NCBI GenBank assembly: GCA_030651305.1 | Contig: JAUSCI010000051.1 | Location: 62,001-126,000, forward strand | Source of the DNA: Sulfuritalea sp. | GTDB taxonomy: Bacteria > Pseudomonadota > Gammaproteobacteria > Burkholderiales > Rhodocyclaceae | Direction: 5' to 3' | DNA length: 64,000 nt | Shown here: positions 1-8,811 of the stretch, in pieces | Position numbering within the stretch: position 1 is the first letter of the stretch | Layout of the letters: every line of letters begins with the position of its first letter | Translations under genes and position numbers: made by a program | Notes under the pieces: model-generated | Database searches by the model: none | Seen by the model: the letters and a program-made list of their open reading frames with translations, nothing else | Told to the model about the DNA's origin: nothing

Positions 1-1
1 C

Positions 2-106
2 AGAAAGGCGGCCTTAATGGACAAACGGGTACGCTTTCTTAACCGGTTAAGCTTTGCCTATGCGCAGTGGTCGAATCCAAATAGCGCACTTCATTACATC
101 TATTGA
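2..106 (+). CDS. 3' end of an upstream gene (partial, unknown)
   Basis: An open frame enters from the left edge and stops at TGA 104-106, giving about 34 residues that end in ...NPNSALHYIY. The composition (basic and aromatic, no low complexity) is compatible with the C-terminus of a protein, but nothing identifies the family. A TTG codon at 103 overlaps its stop, which is a possible coupled start for the next gene. It could also be chance open frame, because only the tail is visible. Confidence 0.35.
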   Translation, partial: RKAALMDKRVRFLNRLSFAYAQWSNPNSALHYIY

Positions 107-159
107 AGCCGGATGATCGCGAACAATTATTTTTGTGTAACTCGTTTGGGGGCAATGTC

Positions 160-1263
160 TTGACCGTACGTCCTCGCAAGCCGCTGCTGAATCCCAATCT
201 CATTCGACCGGACTGGCAGTCCGCCATCCCGCGCTCGCCCGATTCTCTATGGCTGGACAAGAACGAGAATCTGGATCCCGGTTTGCAATTACTTACCGCC
301 CGCATCCTGCGCGAACTCGATCCGATGCTTCTGGCTACTTATCCGGAATGCGGCGAACTATATCGCAAGCTAGGCCGCTGGCTTGGAGTGCCGGCTGAGG
401 CATTGATCCTGACACCCGGCAGCGACGGTGCGATTCGCATGACCTTCGAAGCCTTTGTCGACGAAGGCGCTTCAGTGATGCATACGGCGCCGACTTTCGC
501 CATGTACCCGGTTTACTGTCAGATGTTCGGGGCGCAATCATCTCTTGTGACTTATGAGCGCGGCGAGCAAGGACCAAGTCTGACAACCGAGCGCATTCTG
601 GCGCAACTCGACCTCGTCAAGCCCAGGCTTTTTTGTCTGCCGAATCCGGACAGCCCCACTGGCACAGTGTTTTCAGAGCTTGAATTGCGCGCCATTATTG
701 AACAATGTGCGCGACTGGATACGGTCGCCCTGATCGATGAGGCCTACCATCCGTTTTACCAGCCAACCTGTGTTCCCTGGACTCGGGAATTTCGACATCT
801 GATCGTTGCACGTACGTTTGCCAAGGCGTGGGGGTTGGCCGGCCTGCGCATGGGCTACGCTGTCGGGCACCCTGACACCATTCGTTATTTTCATAAACTG
901 AGACCGATGTACGAGGTCAGCACGGTTGGTGTCGCGTTCATGGAGCGCATGCTTGATCACGTCGATGCAATGACTGCTTCGGTCGAGCGATTGAATGACG
1001 GGAAGCGCTGGTTTGCCGGCCAGATGGAGGCGCTGGGATTCAACGTTCTGCCGACCCGGGGAAATTTCCAGCACGTCGCATTCGGTTCATGCGCCGATGT
1101 CGTTCATCGTGCGCTGGAAGGCATGGTGCTCTATCGCAAGGATTTCAATGACGAGTGCCTTAGGGGCTATAGCCGATTTTCGGTTACCACTGTTGAAAGA
1201 TTCGGGCCCATCGTGCAGGCGATCCGCTCGGCTATAACTGATTCTGTGAAAGACAGGAAATGA
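160..1263 (+). CDS. HisC-like class I/II PLP-dependent aminotransferase
   Basis: The 367-residue protein is a fold-type I aminotransferase of the histidinol-phosphate aminotransferase group. It should transfer an amino group to a keto intermediate using PLP in the cytoplasm. The cofactor aspartate lies in LIDEAY (about residue 192), and the Schiff-base lysine in TFAKAWGLAGLRMGY (about residue 222). The N-terminal KNENLDPG and C-terminal RFSVTTVE stretches fit HisC relatives. The chosen start is TTG 160, preceded at about 6 nt by a G-rich Shine-Dalgarno (GGGGGC). TTG 103, overlapping the upstream stop, is the alternative. It is joined by a 4-base overlap to a Gfo/Idh dehydrogenase and lies in a sugar-nucleotide cluster rather than a his operon, so an amino-sugar role is more likely than histidine synthesis. 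The substrate is unknown. Confidence 0.85.
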   Translation: MTVRPRKPLLNPNLIRPDWQSAIPRSPDSLWLDKNENLDPGLQLLTARILRELDPMLLATYPECGELYRKLGRWLGVPAEALILTPGSDGAIRMTFEAFVDEGASVMHTAPTFAMYPVYCQMFGAQSSLVTYERGEQGPSLTTERILAQLDLVKPRLFCLPNPDSPTGTVFSELELRAIIEQCARLDTVALIDEAYHPFYQPTCVPWTREFRHLIVARTFAKAWGLAGLRMGYAVGHPDTIRYFHKLRPMYEVSTVGVAFMERMLDHVDAMTASVERLNDGKRWFAGQMEALGFNVLPTRGNFQHVAFGSCADVVHRALEGMVLYRKDFNDECLRGYSRFSVTTVERFGPIVQAIRSAITDSVKDRK

Positions 1264-2351
1264 ATGAAGAGTTAGCAAAGATCGCAATTATCGGGTGCGG
1301 GCGTGTGTCGGGACACCACTGCCGTTCTGTCATGGAAACGGCAGGTGCCGAACTGATTGCGGTGTGTGATCTTGAAATCGCCAAGGCCCATGCCTATGAG
1401 GAGCAGTTTGGTGCCAAGGCTTTCACCGATTATCGAAAGATGCTTGTCGCTCATCCGGAAATCAATACGGTTGCAATCGTTACCCCATCAGGCATGCATT
1501 TCGAGCACGGCCTCGAGATCATCGAAAAGTTTCGAAAGAACCTGATTGTCGAAAAGCCGACGTTCATGAGACCATCGCAGATGGAACAGGCGTACGCAAC
1601 GGCCTCAAAGTATGGATTGAACTTGTTTCCGGTATTTCAGAACCGCCACAATCTGGCGGTAAGGCGGGTCAAGCAGGGCCTCGACTCAGGAGAGTTGGGC
1701 CGAGTGCGCATTGTCTCGGTTCGCGTTCGCTGGTGTAGGCCTCAACGCTACTATGACCTGGCGCCATGGCGAGGCACTTTCGCGATGGACGGAGGCTGCT
1801 TGACCAATCAGGGAGTTCACCACATTGACCTGATGCGACATTTTGGTGGAGAAGTTGCGCGAGTGTGTGCGTCGATGTCGACGCTTGGCGCCGACATCGA
1901 GGTGGAAGATGCGGCAGTTGGCTCGGTTTCGTTCAACAGCGGGGCGCTGGGAAGCGTCGAGGTTACGACCGCGGCGCGACCGATTGACTATGAGGCCAGT
2001 CTGTCACTGGTGTGCGAAAATGGCCTGGCACAAATAGGCGGAATTGCCGTTAACGAGTTGCAGATCTATACGCCGGATCCATCGGCCTGCACGCCCAATT
2101 CGGAAGATTTCTCAGGCAACGTCTATGGTCACGGGCACGGGCAGTTGTATCAGGAAATTGTCGACTTTTACAGAGAAGGCCGGCCGTTCTCTGTGTCACG
2201 CGAAGATGCATTGTCGACCATACGACTGCTCAATGCCTTCTATGTTGCCGATGAGCGTGGCGGCTGGACTCAGGTGGCTGCTGCCGGAGACAGCGGGCGC
2301 CTTGGGCGACCCGACGAGACGTTGGCAAATTTGTACAGGACGCCGACGTAA
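1260..2351 (+). CDS. Gfo/Idh/MocA family oxidoreductase
   Basis: This 363-residue NAD(P)-dependent dehydrogenase has the N-terminal Rossmann fingerprint IAIIGCGRVSGHH and the family EKP motif (IVEKPTF, near residue 98). A C-terminal alpha/beta domain follows, with the GGCLTNQGVHHIDLM stretch that carries the catalytic histidine region in this family. Such enzymes oxidise or reduce hydroxyl/keto groups on sugars, and in polysaccharide loci often act on nucleotide or free sugars just before or after an aminotransferase. Its ATG overlaps the stop of the aminotransferase (ATGA), so the two are translationally coupled and probably consecutive in one pathway. The substrate cannot be read from the sequence. 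Confidence 0.88.
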   Translation: MNEELAKIAIIGCGRVSGHHCRSVMETAGAELIAVCDLEIAKAHAYEEQFGAKAFTDYRKMLVAHPEINTVAIVTPSGMHFEHGLEIIEKFRKNLIVEKPTFMRPSQMEQAYATASKYGLNLFPVFQNRHNLAVRRVKQGLDSGELGRVRIVSVRVRWCRPQRYYDLAPWRGTFAMDGGCLTNQGVHHIDLMRHFGGEVARVCASMSTLGADIEVEDAAVGSVSFNSGALGSVEVTTAARPIDYEASLSLVCENGLAQIGGIAVNELQIYTPDPSACTPNSEDFSGNVYGHGHGQLYQEIVDFYREGRPFSVSREDALSTIRLLNAFYVADERGGWTQVAAAGDSGRLGRPDETLANLYRTPT

Positions 2352-2392
2352 GCCGGTCACTGGAGTACAACCCTTTTTGTTCAGGATAAGTG

Positions 2393-3160
2393 ATGAAGAC
2401 AGTTGGTATCGTTCCGGCAAGGATGGCCGCGTCGCGCTTTCCCGGCAAACCCCTGTTTCCGATACTCGGTCGCCCGATGGTCGAGCATGTTTTCTGCCGG
2501 GCGAGCCTTTACGAGGGATGGGACGAGCTCGTGCTCGCGACGTGCGATCCCGAAATTGAGCAATTTGCCAGATCGAAGGGATATCCGGTAGTAATGACCG
2601 GATCGCATCACATCCGCGCGCTGGATCGAGTGGCAGAGGCGGCCACCAAGTTGGCGGAACCGCTTGCCGGCGACGACATTGTTGTCTGTGTGCAGGGAGA
2701 CGAGCCGATGATGGCGCCTGACATGATGGACGCTGTTGTTTCGCCGCTAAAACAGAATCCCGAGATTCCCTGCACCGTGCTCGCCATGCATATCACCGAG
2801 GAAGACATCTGGCGCAATCCGGACACGGTCAAGCTGATTTACAACGCACGTGGAGAGGTTCTGTATACCTCCCGTATGCCTCTGCCCTATTGCAAGGGAG
2901 CATTTACTCCGGAACTGGAGGCGCGCCGCATCTATGGAATTTTTGCTTTCCGCTGGCGATATCTCGAGGCTTTTACCCGACATCCGGAGACTCGCCTCGA
3001 ATTGTTGGAGGCATGTGACAGCAACCGGATTCTCGACATGCCCTTTCGCCAGTACATCGCTCCCTACCCGTCCGTCAAATCATACTCAGTAGATAGCCCG
3101 GAGGATATCGGCCTGGTCGAATCCCATATGCAGGCCGACCCCTGGTGGGGCAGGTACTGA
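2393..3160 (+). CDS. KdsB-like CMP-sugar (3-deoxy-manno-octulosonate) cytidylyltransferase
   Basis: The 255-residue protein matches the KdsB family along its length. It has the nucleotide-binding N-terminus IPARMAASRFPGKPL, the VQGDEPM metal/nucleotide motif, and the C-terminal SVDSPEDI seen in KdsB-type enzymes. KdsB activates Kdo with CTP to CMP-Kdo in the cytoplasm. This copy lies inside a polysaccharide cluster and not with kdsA or lpxK, so it probably activates a Kdo-like or other 3-deoxy-ulosonic acid for the local glycan. Several KdsB positions are altered, for example SRMPLPYCKG where housekeeping enzymes usually have SRAPIPY. GTG 2390 is directly upstream of ATG 2393; the ATG has AGGA about 6 nt away. 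Confidence 0.85.
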   Translation: MKTVGIVPARMAASRFPGKPLFPILGRPMVEHVFCRASLYEGWDELVLATCDPEIEQFARSKGYPVVMTGSHHIRALDRVAEAATKLAEPLAGDDIVVCVQGDEPMMAPDMMDAVVSPLKQNPEIPCTVLAMHITEEDIWRNPDTVKLIYNARGEVLYTSRMPLPYCKGAFTPELEARRIYGIFAFRWRYLEAFTRHPETRLELLEACDSNRILDMPFRQYIAPYPSVKSYSVDSPEDIGLVESHMQADPWWGRY

Positions 3161-3192
3161 GAGCAGATCGCGCGAAATTGGAGAACAACTCA

Positions 3193-4242
3193 ATGAGTGG
3201 GCTGAAGGTCGGCATTGCAGGCTATGGCGTGGTGGGCAAACGCCGCAAGGCCTGCATTGACCGTCATCCGCAGATGAAAGTCGTGGCCGTTTGCGATCGA
3301 ACCTTTGAGGAGGATGGTCTTCTCCCCGACGGCGTACCGTACTTCCGCACTTATCAGCGCCTGCTGGAAGAATCTCTTGACGTGCTGATTGTTTGCCTGA
3401 CCAACGACGTTGCTGCGGATGCGACGATTGCCGGCCTGGAATCTGGCCTTCATGTCTTCTGTGAAAAGCCTCCCGGCCGTAATCTTGAAGATATCGCGCG
3501 GGTTATTCGCTGCGAACGCAGATGCTCGGGGCTCAAGCTGATGTACGGATTCAATCACCGGCATCACGAATCGGTCCAGGAGGCGCTGCAGTTGATCCGA
3601 TCAGGGCAACTGGGCCGGATCATCAACATGCGTGGTGTCTACGGCAAATCGAAGCTAATCACTTTTGATCAGCCGGACTGGAGGACAAGACGGGACATGG
3701 CTGGCGGCGGCGTGCTGCTTGACCAGGGAATTCATATGGTCGACCTTATGCGCCTGTTTGCCGGAGAATTCAGTGAGGTTCATAGTTTCATCTCCAACAG
3801 CCATTGGGGCTACGATGTCGAAGACAATGCCTACGCACTGATGCGAACCGATGATGGAATCATCGGCATGCTGAACTCCTCGGCGACGCAATGGCGGCAT
3901 CGATTCCATCTTGATATCAACTTGCAGCGTGGCAGCATCGTTCTTGGCGGCATTCTGTCGGGATCGAAGAGCTACGGTGCCGAAACCCTGAGCGTCGTCC
4001 TGGCGGACCCCGACAGCGATATGGGCGACCCCAAAGAGCAGACGACACGCTACAATCGCGACCCGTCCTGGGACGAGGAGTTGCGCTGTTTTGCCGAGGC
4101 AATTCTTGAGGACTCGCCGATCGAAAGCGGATCTTCGGACGACGCCTTCCGGACCATGAAACTCGTATATCAGATCTATCACGCTGACCCGGTTTGGCGT
4201 CAGGCTTTTATCATTCCCGACCCGGATTCCGTGGTGCCATGA
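3193..4242 (+). CDS. Gfo/Idh/MocA family oxidoreductase
   Basis: This is the second NAD(P)-dependent dehydrogenase of the family in the block (349 residues). The Rossmann motif VGIAGYGVVGKRR is at the very start, and the EKP motif is in VFCEKPPGRN near residue 90. The segment MAGGGVLLDQGIHMVDLM is the conserved active-site region. The start ATG 3193 is chosen because it has GGAG upstream and places the Rossmann strand at residue 5; the open frame continues upstream without similarity. It differs clearly from the paralogue at 1260, so the pair likely performs two distinct redox steps rather than being a recent duplication. The substrate is unknown. Confidence 0.87.
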   Translation: MSGLKVGIAGYGVVGKRRKACIDRHPQMKVVAVCDRTFEEDGLLPDGVPYFRTYQRLLEESLDVLIVCLTNDVAADATIAGLESGLHVFCEKPPGRNLEDIARVIRCERRCSGLKLMYGFNHRHHESVQEALQLIRSGQLGRIINMRGVYGKSKLITFDQPDWRTRRDMAGGGVLLDQGIHMVDLMRLFAGEFSEVHSFISNSHWGYDVEDNAYALMRTDDGIIGMLNSSATQWRHRFHLDINLQRGSIVLGGILSGSKSYGAETLSVVLADPDSDMGDPKEQTTRYNRDPSWDEELRCFAEAILEDSPIESGSSDDAFRTMKLVYQIYHADPVWRQAFIIPDPDSVVP

Positions 4243-4898
4243 ACAATATTGACCGATTATTTGATCCTGATGCGGTGGTCTTCGCCTCCCGCTACATAGA
4301 CTATCTGTCCGAGATTCTGCACGGGATAAATGTCGGGGACATCAAGTGCCTTGTCGATCTGCTGCTCGACGCACGAGAGCGGGCTGCAACGATCTTTTTT
4401 ATCGGCAATGGCGGTAGTGCGGCAACCGCCAGTCATTTTGCCAATGATCTGGGTTATGGAACCGAGAGCTACGACAGGCCCTTCCGGGCGGTCAGTCTCA
4501 CCGACAATCAGGCAGTTTTGACTGCTTTGGCCAATGACAGCGGATACGATGAAATCTTCGTACGTCAGCTGCGAGTTCTGGGCCGGCCAGGTGACGTGTT
4601 GGTCGCCATCTCGGCGTCCGGCAATTCACCCAATCTGGTCAAGGCACTTGAGCATGCCGCGTCGGCGAAGATTCATACCGTGGCCATTACGGCATTCGAT
4701 GGCGGCCAGATGAAGAAGATGGCCCAACATTGCATCCACGTTCCAACCGCGCCAAGGGAATACGGCCCCGCGGAAGACGCGCACATGGTTCTGGACCATT
4801 TGATCGGCGCCTTCCTTATGCGCTTCATCAAGACACGGTCCAGGCAGGAGGATCGAACAATTGACGGCGGTTTGGTTGGTTTGCCTGGTCGGGAATGA
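4239..4898 (+). CDS. SIS-domain phosphosugar isomerase, GmhA-like
   Basis: The 219-residue protein has the sugar isomerase fold of phosphoheptose isomerase (GmhA). It shows FFIGNGGSAATASHFAND for phosphate binding, the second phosphate loop SASGNSPN, and the C-terminal EDAHMVLDHL helix with the metal/catalytic residues typical of GmhA. GmhA converts sedoheptulose 7-phosphate to D-glycero-D-manno-heptose 7-phosphate. The adjacent phosphatase-like and CMP-transferase genes suggest a related C7 or C8 sugar here, which is inference. ATG 4239 overlaps the preceding stop (ATGA). Confidence 0.87.
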   Translation: MNNIDRLFDPDAVVFASRYIDYLSEILHGINVGDIKCLVDLLLDARERAATIFFIGNGGSAATASHFANDLGYGTESYDRPFRAVSLTDNQAVLTALANDSGYDEIFVRQLRVLGRPGDVLVAISASGNSPNLVKALEHAASAKIHTVAITAFDGGQMKKMAQHCIHVPTAPREYGPAEDAHMVLDHLIGAFLMRFIKTRSRQEDRTIDGGLVGLPGRE

Positions 4899-5668
4899 CA
4901 GAAATTCTTGAATTGCTTGAGTTGGCCAAGAGCGCTACGCGCGCGGCGGGACAGGAGTTTCGTACGACAAAACCGGCGTCTTTGCGGCAAGTTGAGGCAA
5001 GTTTGCTGCATGGCAAGGAAATCAAACTGGCCGCCGACCGTATTCTTGACGATATCCTTTTGAAGCAACTGCTACCGACCGGGATTTCCTTGCTTAGCGA
5101 GGAGTCAGGCCTTGTCAGGCAGGGAGTGGATAAAGATCTCACCTGGATAATTGATCCGCTGGATGGAACTGTCAATTATCTTCGCGGCATCGGCCCAAGC
5201 GCAATTTCAGTGGCTCTTTGGCGAGGCGGATGTCCTCTATTCGGCGTCTTGTATAGCCTGAATGCAGATGTACTTTCGTGGGGAGGAAAAGGACTTGGTG
5301 CATGGTCGCACGAAACTCCAATTCAGGTATCCAGTATTGCGCACGCAAATCAGGCTGTGGTTGCCACTGGTGTTCCCGCGCGCTTCCAGACCGATGATGA
5401 TGAGAAGGTGTCCCGGTTCTGCAAGCTGATTACCAAATTCAACAAAGTGAGAATGATCGGATCGGCCGCCAGTTCGCTTCTTTTGGTAGCGCAGGGGAAT
5501 GCGGACGCGTACGTCGAGGATCAAATCATGATATGGGATGTGGCGGCAGGCTTGGCGATCTTGCAGGGGGCCGGCGGAGTTTTTGCAATCGACCAAGAAA
5601 GTCAAACCTCTCCTTGCAGGGTCCTTGCTTCGAATGAACACCTCCTTTCGACCCTGGTTGATGGATGA
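4895..5668 (+). CDS. inositol monophosphatase family phosphatase
   Basis: This 257-residue protein is a Mg-dependent, Li-sensitive-type phosphatase of the IMPase/FBPase superfamily. The metal ligands are visible as SEESG (about residue 68), WIIDPLDGTVNY (about residues 88-99) and MIWDVAAGLAI in the C-terminal half. Such enzymes remove phosphate from inositol, sugar or nucleotide phosphates. The coupled position (ATGA overlap) after a GmhA-like isomerase suggests that it does the sugar-phosphate dephosphorylation done by GmhB in heptose pathways. That assignment is inference, and CysQ- or SuhB-like activity cannot be excluded. Confidence 0.85.
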   Translation: MTEILELLELAKSATRAAGQEFRTTKPASLRQVEASLLHGKEIKLAADRILDDILLKQLLPTGISLLSEESGLVRQGVDKDLTWIIDPLDGTVNYLRGIGPSAISVALWRGGCPLFGVLYSLNADVLSWGGKGLGAWSHETPIQVSSIAHANQAVVATGVPARFQTDDDEKVSRFCKLITKFNKVRMIGSAASSLLLVAQGNADAYVEDQIMIWDVAAGLAILQGAGGVFAIDQESQTSPCRVLASNEHLLSTLVDG

Positions 5669-6648
5669 TCGAAATCAAGCGAATGCCACGAAATAGCCTG
5701 AATTCATCGGTAGAGATCAACCGTCATGACAGGGTTGCTGTTACCTCCCGCTCGTTCAGTCGAAACCGGGTGTTGCGTGAAGAGTTGTTGCAGCGATACG
5801 AGCATGTCACTTTCAACGATGCCGGATTGAAGTTGGAGGGTGATGGGCTAGTCACGTTTCTTCGTGGCCATGATAAGGCGATCACGGCTCTGGAACGCCT
5901 GGATGAAACCGTGTTCGCGCAACTCCCGGAGCTGATGGTGATCGGCAAGTACGGGGTCGGTCTCGACATGATAGATATCAGCGCCATGCGACGCCTTGGA
6001 AGGCGGTTGGGGTGGACCGGCGGAGTCAATCGGCGCTCCGTTTCCGAATTGGTCATCGCGTCCGCTATCGCGCTTCTTCGGCACGTTCCCATTGCCAATG
6101 CGGAAGTCAGGGCGGGTGCATGGCGTCAGCATGTCGGCAACCATCTCTCCGGTAAAACGGTGGGTATTATTGGGTGTGGAAACATCGGACGGGATCTGGT
6201 GCAATTGCTTCGCCCGTTTGCATGCCCCATTCTGGTGAACGACATTCGGCACGACAAGGCGTTCTACCTGGAACACAACATTGAGGCCATTGGACTGGAA
6301 GAACTGCTTCAGCGCGCTGATGTGGTGACGCTTCATGTTCCTCTCGACGATAGCACGCGTGATATGTTGACGGCCGAACGGATCGCCCTTATGCGGCCGT
6401 CCGCAATTCTGATCAACGCCGCCCGTGGTGGCCTGGTCGATGAAGCGGCGTTGAAATCGGCGCTTCTGGAAAAAAGACTGGCTGCCGCCTATTTTGATGT
6501 ATTCGCGAATGAACCGCCTGAAGATACCGAACTTCTCAATCTGCCCAACTTTCTTGTCACACCGCATATAGGCGGGAGCGCCGTAGAGGCTATTCTGGCA
6601 ATGGGCAGAGCAGCAATCGATGGGCTCGATATCAATGAGGTACCTTAG
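5665..6648 (+). CDS. D-isomer-specific 2-hydroxyacid dehydrogenase
   Basis: The 327-residue protein has the NAD-binding domain of the SerA/LdhA/GyaR family: VGIIGCGNIGRDLVQLL, then NAARGGLVDEAAL and PHIGGSA, which hold the catalytic Arg and His regions. A substrate domain brackets it at both ends. The family interconverts 2-keto acids and D-2-hydroxy acids. It overlaps the phosphatase gene by four bases, so it is part of the same sugar block. A 2-ketoacid such as a 3-deoxy-ulosonic acid or a glycerate-type precursor is a reasonable substrate class, but the actual one is unknown. The first 25 residues (basic, with no family match) leave the start slightly uncertain. Confidence 0.87.
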   Translation: MIEIKRMPRNSLNSSVEINRHDRVAVTSRSFSRNRVLREELLQRYEHVTFNDAGLKLEGDGLVTFLRGHDKAITALERLDETVFAQLPELMVIGKYGVGLDMIDISAMRRLGRRLGWTGGVNRRSVSELVIASAIALLRHVPIANAEVRAGAWRQHVGNHLSGKTVGIIGCGNIGRDLVQLLRPFACPILVNDIRHDKAFYLEHNIEAIGLEELLQRADVVTLHVPLDDSTRDMLTAERIALMRPSAILINAARGGLVDEAALKSALLEKRLAAAYFDVFANEPPEDTELLNLPNFLVTPHIGGSAVEAILAMGRAAIDGLDINEVP

Positions 6649-6660
6649 TTTGCGTCGCCA

Positions 6661-8730
6661 ATGCGAGCACTGTTAGTCTATGACGCATCGATCCGGACGG
6701 CGGCTGTTCTGGGGCCTGTCCTTCAGAGGAAGCTCGATGTCGTCCTGTTTCCACTGCTTGAAGACGAAGCGCTGCGTGGGCGTCTGATAAGCGACATTCG
6801 CGAGAGTCCATCGGCGGTCGTTGATACCCTGGATTCAGCGAGGCTTGTCGAGCTGCAGGTCGACGAACTTGGCGCTTGCGCGGAATGGTCTGCGAGCCTT
6901 GGTGCTAGCCAAGTTAACGGTCGCTCACTCAAAGAGCATCTCTTGATCCCGGGTTTTCCTCTAAGCGCATGGTGGCTTGGCCACATTTCTGAACGCAATC
7001 CGCTAAAAACTTCAGCCTTTCTATGTATGGCGCAACTTGCTGCGGTTAGAAAGGCGATAGCCGGCCAAAACTTCGAGTGCCTGATCGTTGCGGTCGGTGA
7101 CCCGGTTATGCGCCGATCACTTGCATTGCTTGGACAGGAAGCGAAGCTTCACCTCAATGTGGTGCCCCTCAATCGCCAACTCTCACTCAGGCAGCGTCTC
7201 TTGGCTATCGCCGGGAAAGCCGGAACGGCGGGCGAGATGTTGAGAGCCTGCTACACGTGGGCTTTCTTTGTCCGGCGCTCGTTGATTGCGCGTTTTGTAA
7301 TGAGAGGGTCTGCGCGGTGCGCCGGCGATCCGGAATCCTCTCTGTTTGTCAGTCATTTCGCCGCAGTCGACAAAAGTGCGGCAGATAAGGGCATTTTTCG
7401 GAACAAGTATTTTTTGCCGTTGCAGGAATTAATGGCCAGGGAGGGCCGGGGCATAACCTGGCTGTTGCTTTATGTTCCTATTTACGGCTATTCATTTCGG
7501 GAAGCCTGCATACTGGCCAGACGATTTTCCGCGCACGGAGAAAGGCTCACCGTATTGGAGGAATGCCTTTCCGTCTGGGGCGCATTTGTCGCCCTTGCAC
7601 TTTGGCTTCGCATTTCTGTTCGAGCGATATGGCTGTACCCGCGCATTGACCGCAAGGCGCTCTATCCAGATTCAGTAGGGCCTGCCTCGGAACCCATTGT
7701 TCGCGCACTTTGGTGGTCCTCACATTGTGGGCCAACCGCCATCGAAGGTCTGTTGTATCTTCTGATGTTTAGAGCCTATGTAAAGCAATCGCCTTCCCAT
7801 AAGGACTTGCTGTATTTTTTTGAAAACTATCCGCTGGAGAAGGCGTTGCTTTCAGTAGGCAGGAAGAATTGGCCGAAGACGCGCTTTCTCGCCTATCAGC
7901 ACACAACCATACCGAGAAATCTTTTTCCATACTTTTGTAGCCACCGTGATACAAAACTGTCAAACCTTCCTGAAGATATGCCATTGCCTGATCATGTGAT
8001 CGCCAACGGAAGGGTAGCGAGATCGCTACTCACGGCTTCGGCTTTCCCCGGAGTCGTCGAGGCTGAGGCAATCAGATATTTTTACATCGGGCGCGGTTGG
8101 TCAGATACAAGTGTTGTCAACAGCGACCGGCCGACGATTCTGATTGCCGGTTCCCATGATCGTAAAGAAATGCTCTCCACGATGAGGCTCGTGAAGGCCA
8201 GGATAGATACCCTGGGTAGCTATGACGTATGGGTCAAAGGACATCCAGGAATGCCGTTGGGACCGATTCTCGGCGAGGCCGGAATCCATCCTCTACCCGA
8301 GAACTGGCGTATCCGCGACGAGGACATTTCGCTGCTCTTGCCTCAGGTCTGGGCAGTCCTGGTCCCTGCGAGTACAGTGGCCGTAGAGGCTCTGGCCTGG
8401 GGTTGTGAAGTCATTTGCCCGGTTTTTCCGGATGTGCTGGGGATGAACCCGCTTGCGGGTCACGAAGAGTATTACCACCGGGTGTATGGTGCCCAGGAAT
8501 TCTCCAATATATTGACTCAAATAATGCAGTCCAGACCTTCTGAGGCGCGGCGCGCCAGTGGTAAGGATTTCATCCGGACCTACTGGAACCTGGACCAGAA
8601 AATGCCGTATTGGCTGGAGTTGCTGTTCGGACAAGGGGGCGCTGCAAGTAACAGAACGGCCGGCCAGAATCATGACGAAACGATAACAAGCCCGGGGTCG
8701 GCCAGAGTGGACTTTCCAGGATTGTGTTGA
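6661..8730 (+). CDS. large surface-carbohydrate biosynthesis protein, putative GT-B transferase
   Basis: This 689-residue protein has no short catalytic signature I can place with certainty. The N-terminal third (including AWWLGHISERNPLKT) resembles the surface carbohydrate biosynthesis proteins once described from Leptospira O-antigen loci (TIGR04326-type, from memory). The C-terminal third has a GT-B look: ILIAGSHDRKE, WVKGHPGMPLGP and VPASTVAVEALAWGCEVICP, comparable with polysialyl/Kdo-type capsule transferases. Two hydrophobic stretches near residues 305-325 could be membrane-associated. It follows the KdsB-like/sugar block with a 12-bp gap, so it may be the transferase that uses the product of that block. 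That link is inference. Confidence 0.6.
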   Translation: MRALLVYDASIRTAAVLGPVLQRKLDVVLFPLLEDEALRGRLISDIRESPSAVVDTLDSARLVELQVDELGACAEWSASLGASQVNGRSLKEHLLIPGFPLSAWWLGHISERNPLKTSAFLCMAQLAAVRKAIAGQNFECLIVAVGDPVMRRSLALLGQEAKLHLNVVPLNRQLSLRQRLLAIAGKAGTAGEMLRACYTWAFFVRRSLIARFVMRGSARCAGDPESSLFVSHFAAVDKSAADKGIFRNKYFLPLQELMAREGRGITWLLLYVPIYGYSFREACILARRFSAHGERLTVLEECLSVWGAFVALALWLRISVRAIWLYPRIDRKALYPDSVGPASEPIVRALWWSSHCGPTAIEGLLYLLMFRAYVKQSPSHKDLLYFFENYPLEKALLSVGRKNWPKTRFLAYQHTTIPRNLFPYFCSHRDTKLSNLPEDMPLPDHVIANGRVARSLLTASAFPGVVEAEAIRYFYIGRGWSDTSVVNSDRPTILIAGSHDRKEMLSTMRLVKARIDTLGSYDVWVKGHPGMPLGPILGEAGIHPLPENWRIRDEDISLLLPQVWAVLVPASTVAVEALAWGCEVICPVFPDVLGMNPLAGHEEYYHRVYGAQEFSNILTQIMQSRPSEARRASGKDFIRTYWNLDQKMPYWLELLFGQGGAASNRTAGQNHDETITSPGSARVDFPGLC

Positions 8731-8811
8731 TGGTCATGCGCAAAAAGCCTGGCGCGCATCAATGTGCCTTCTTCTCAGCATAGCCAATTCTGTTGCCAAC
8801 AATTTCAATTC

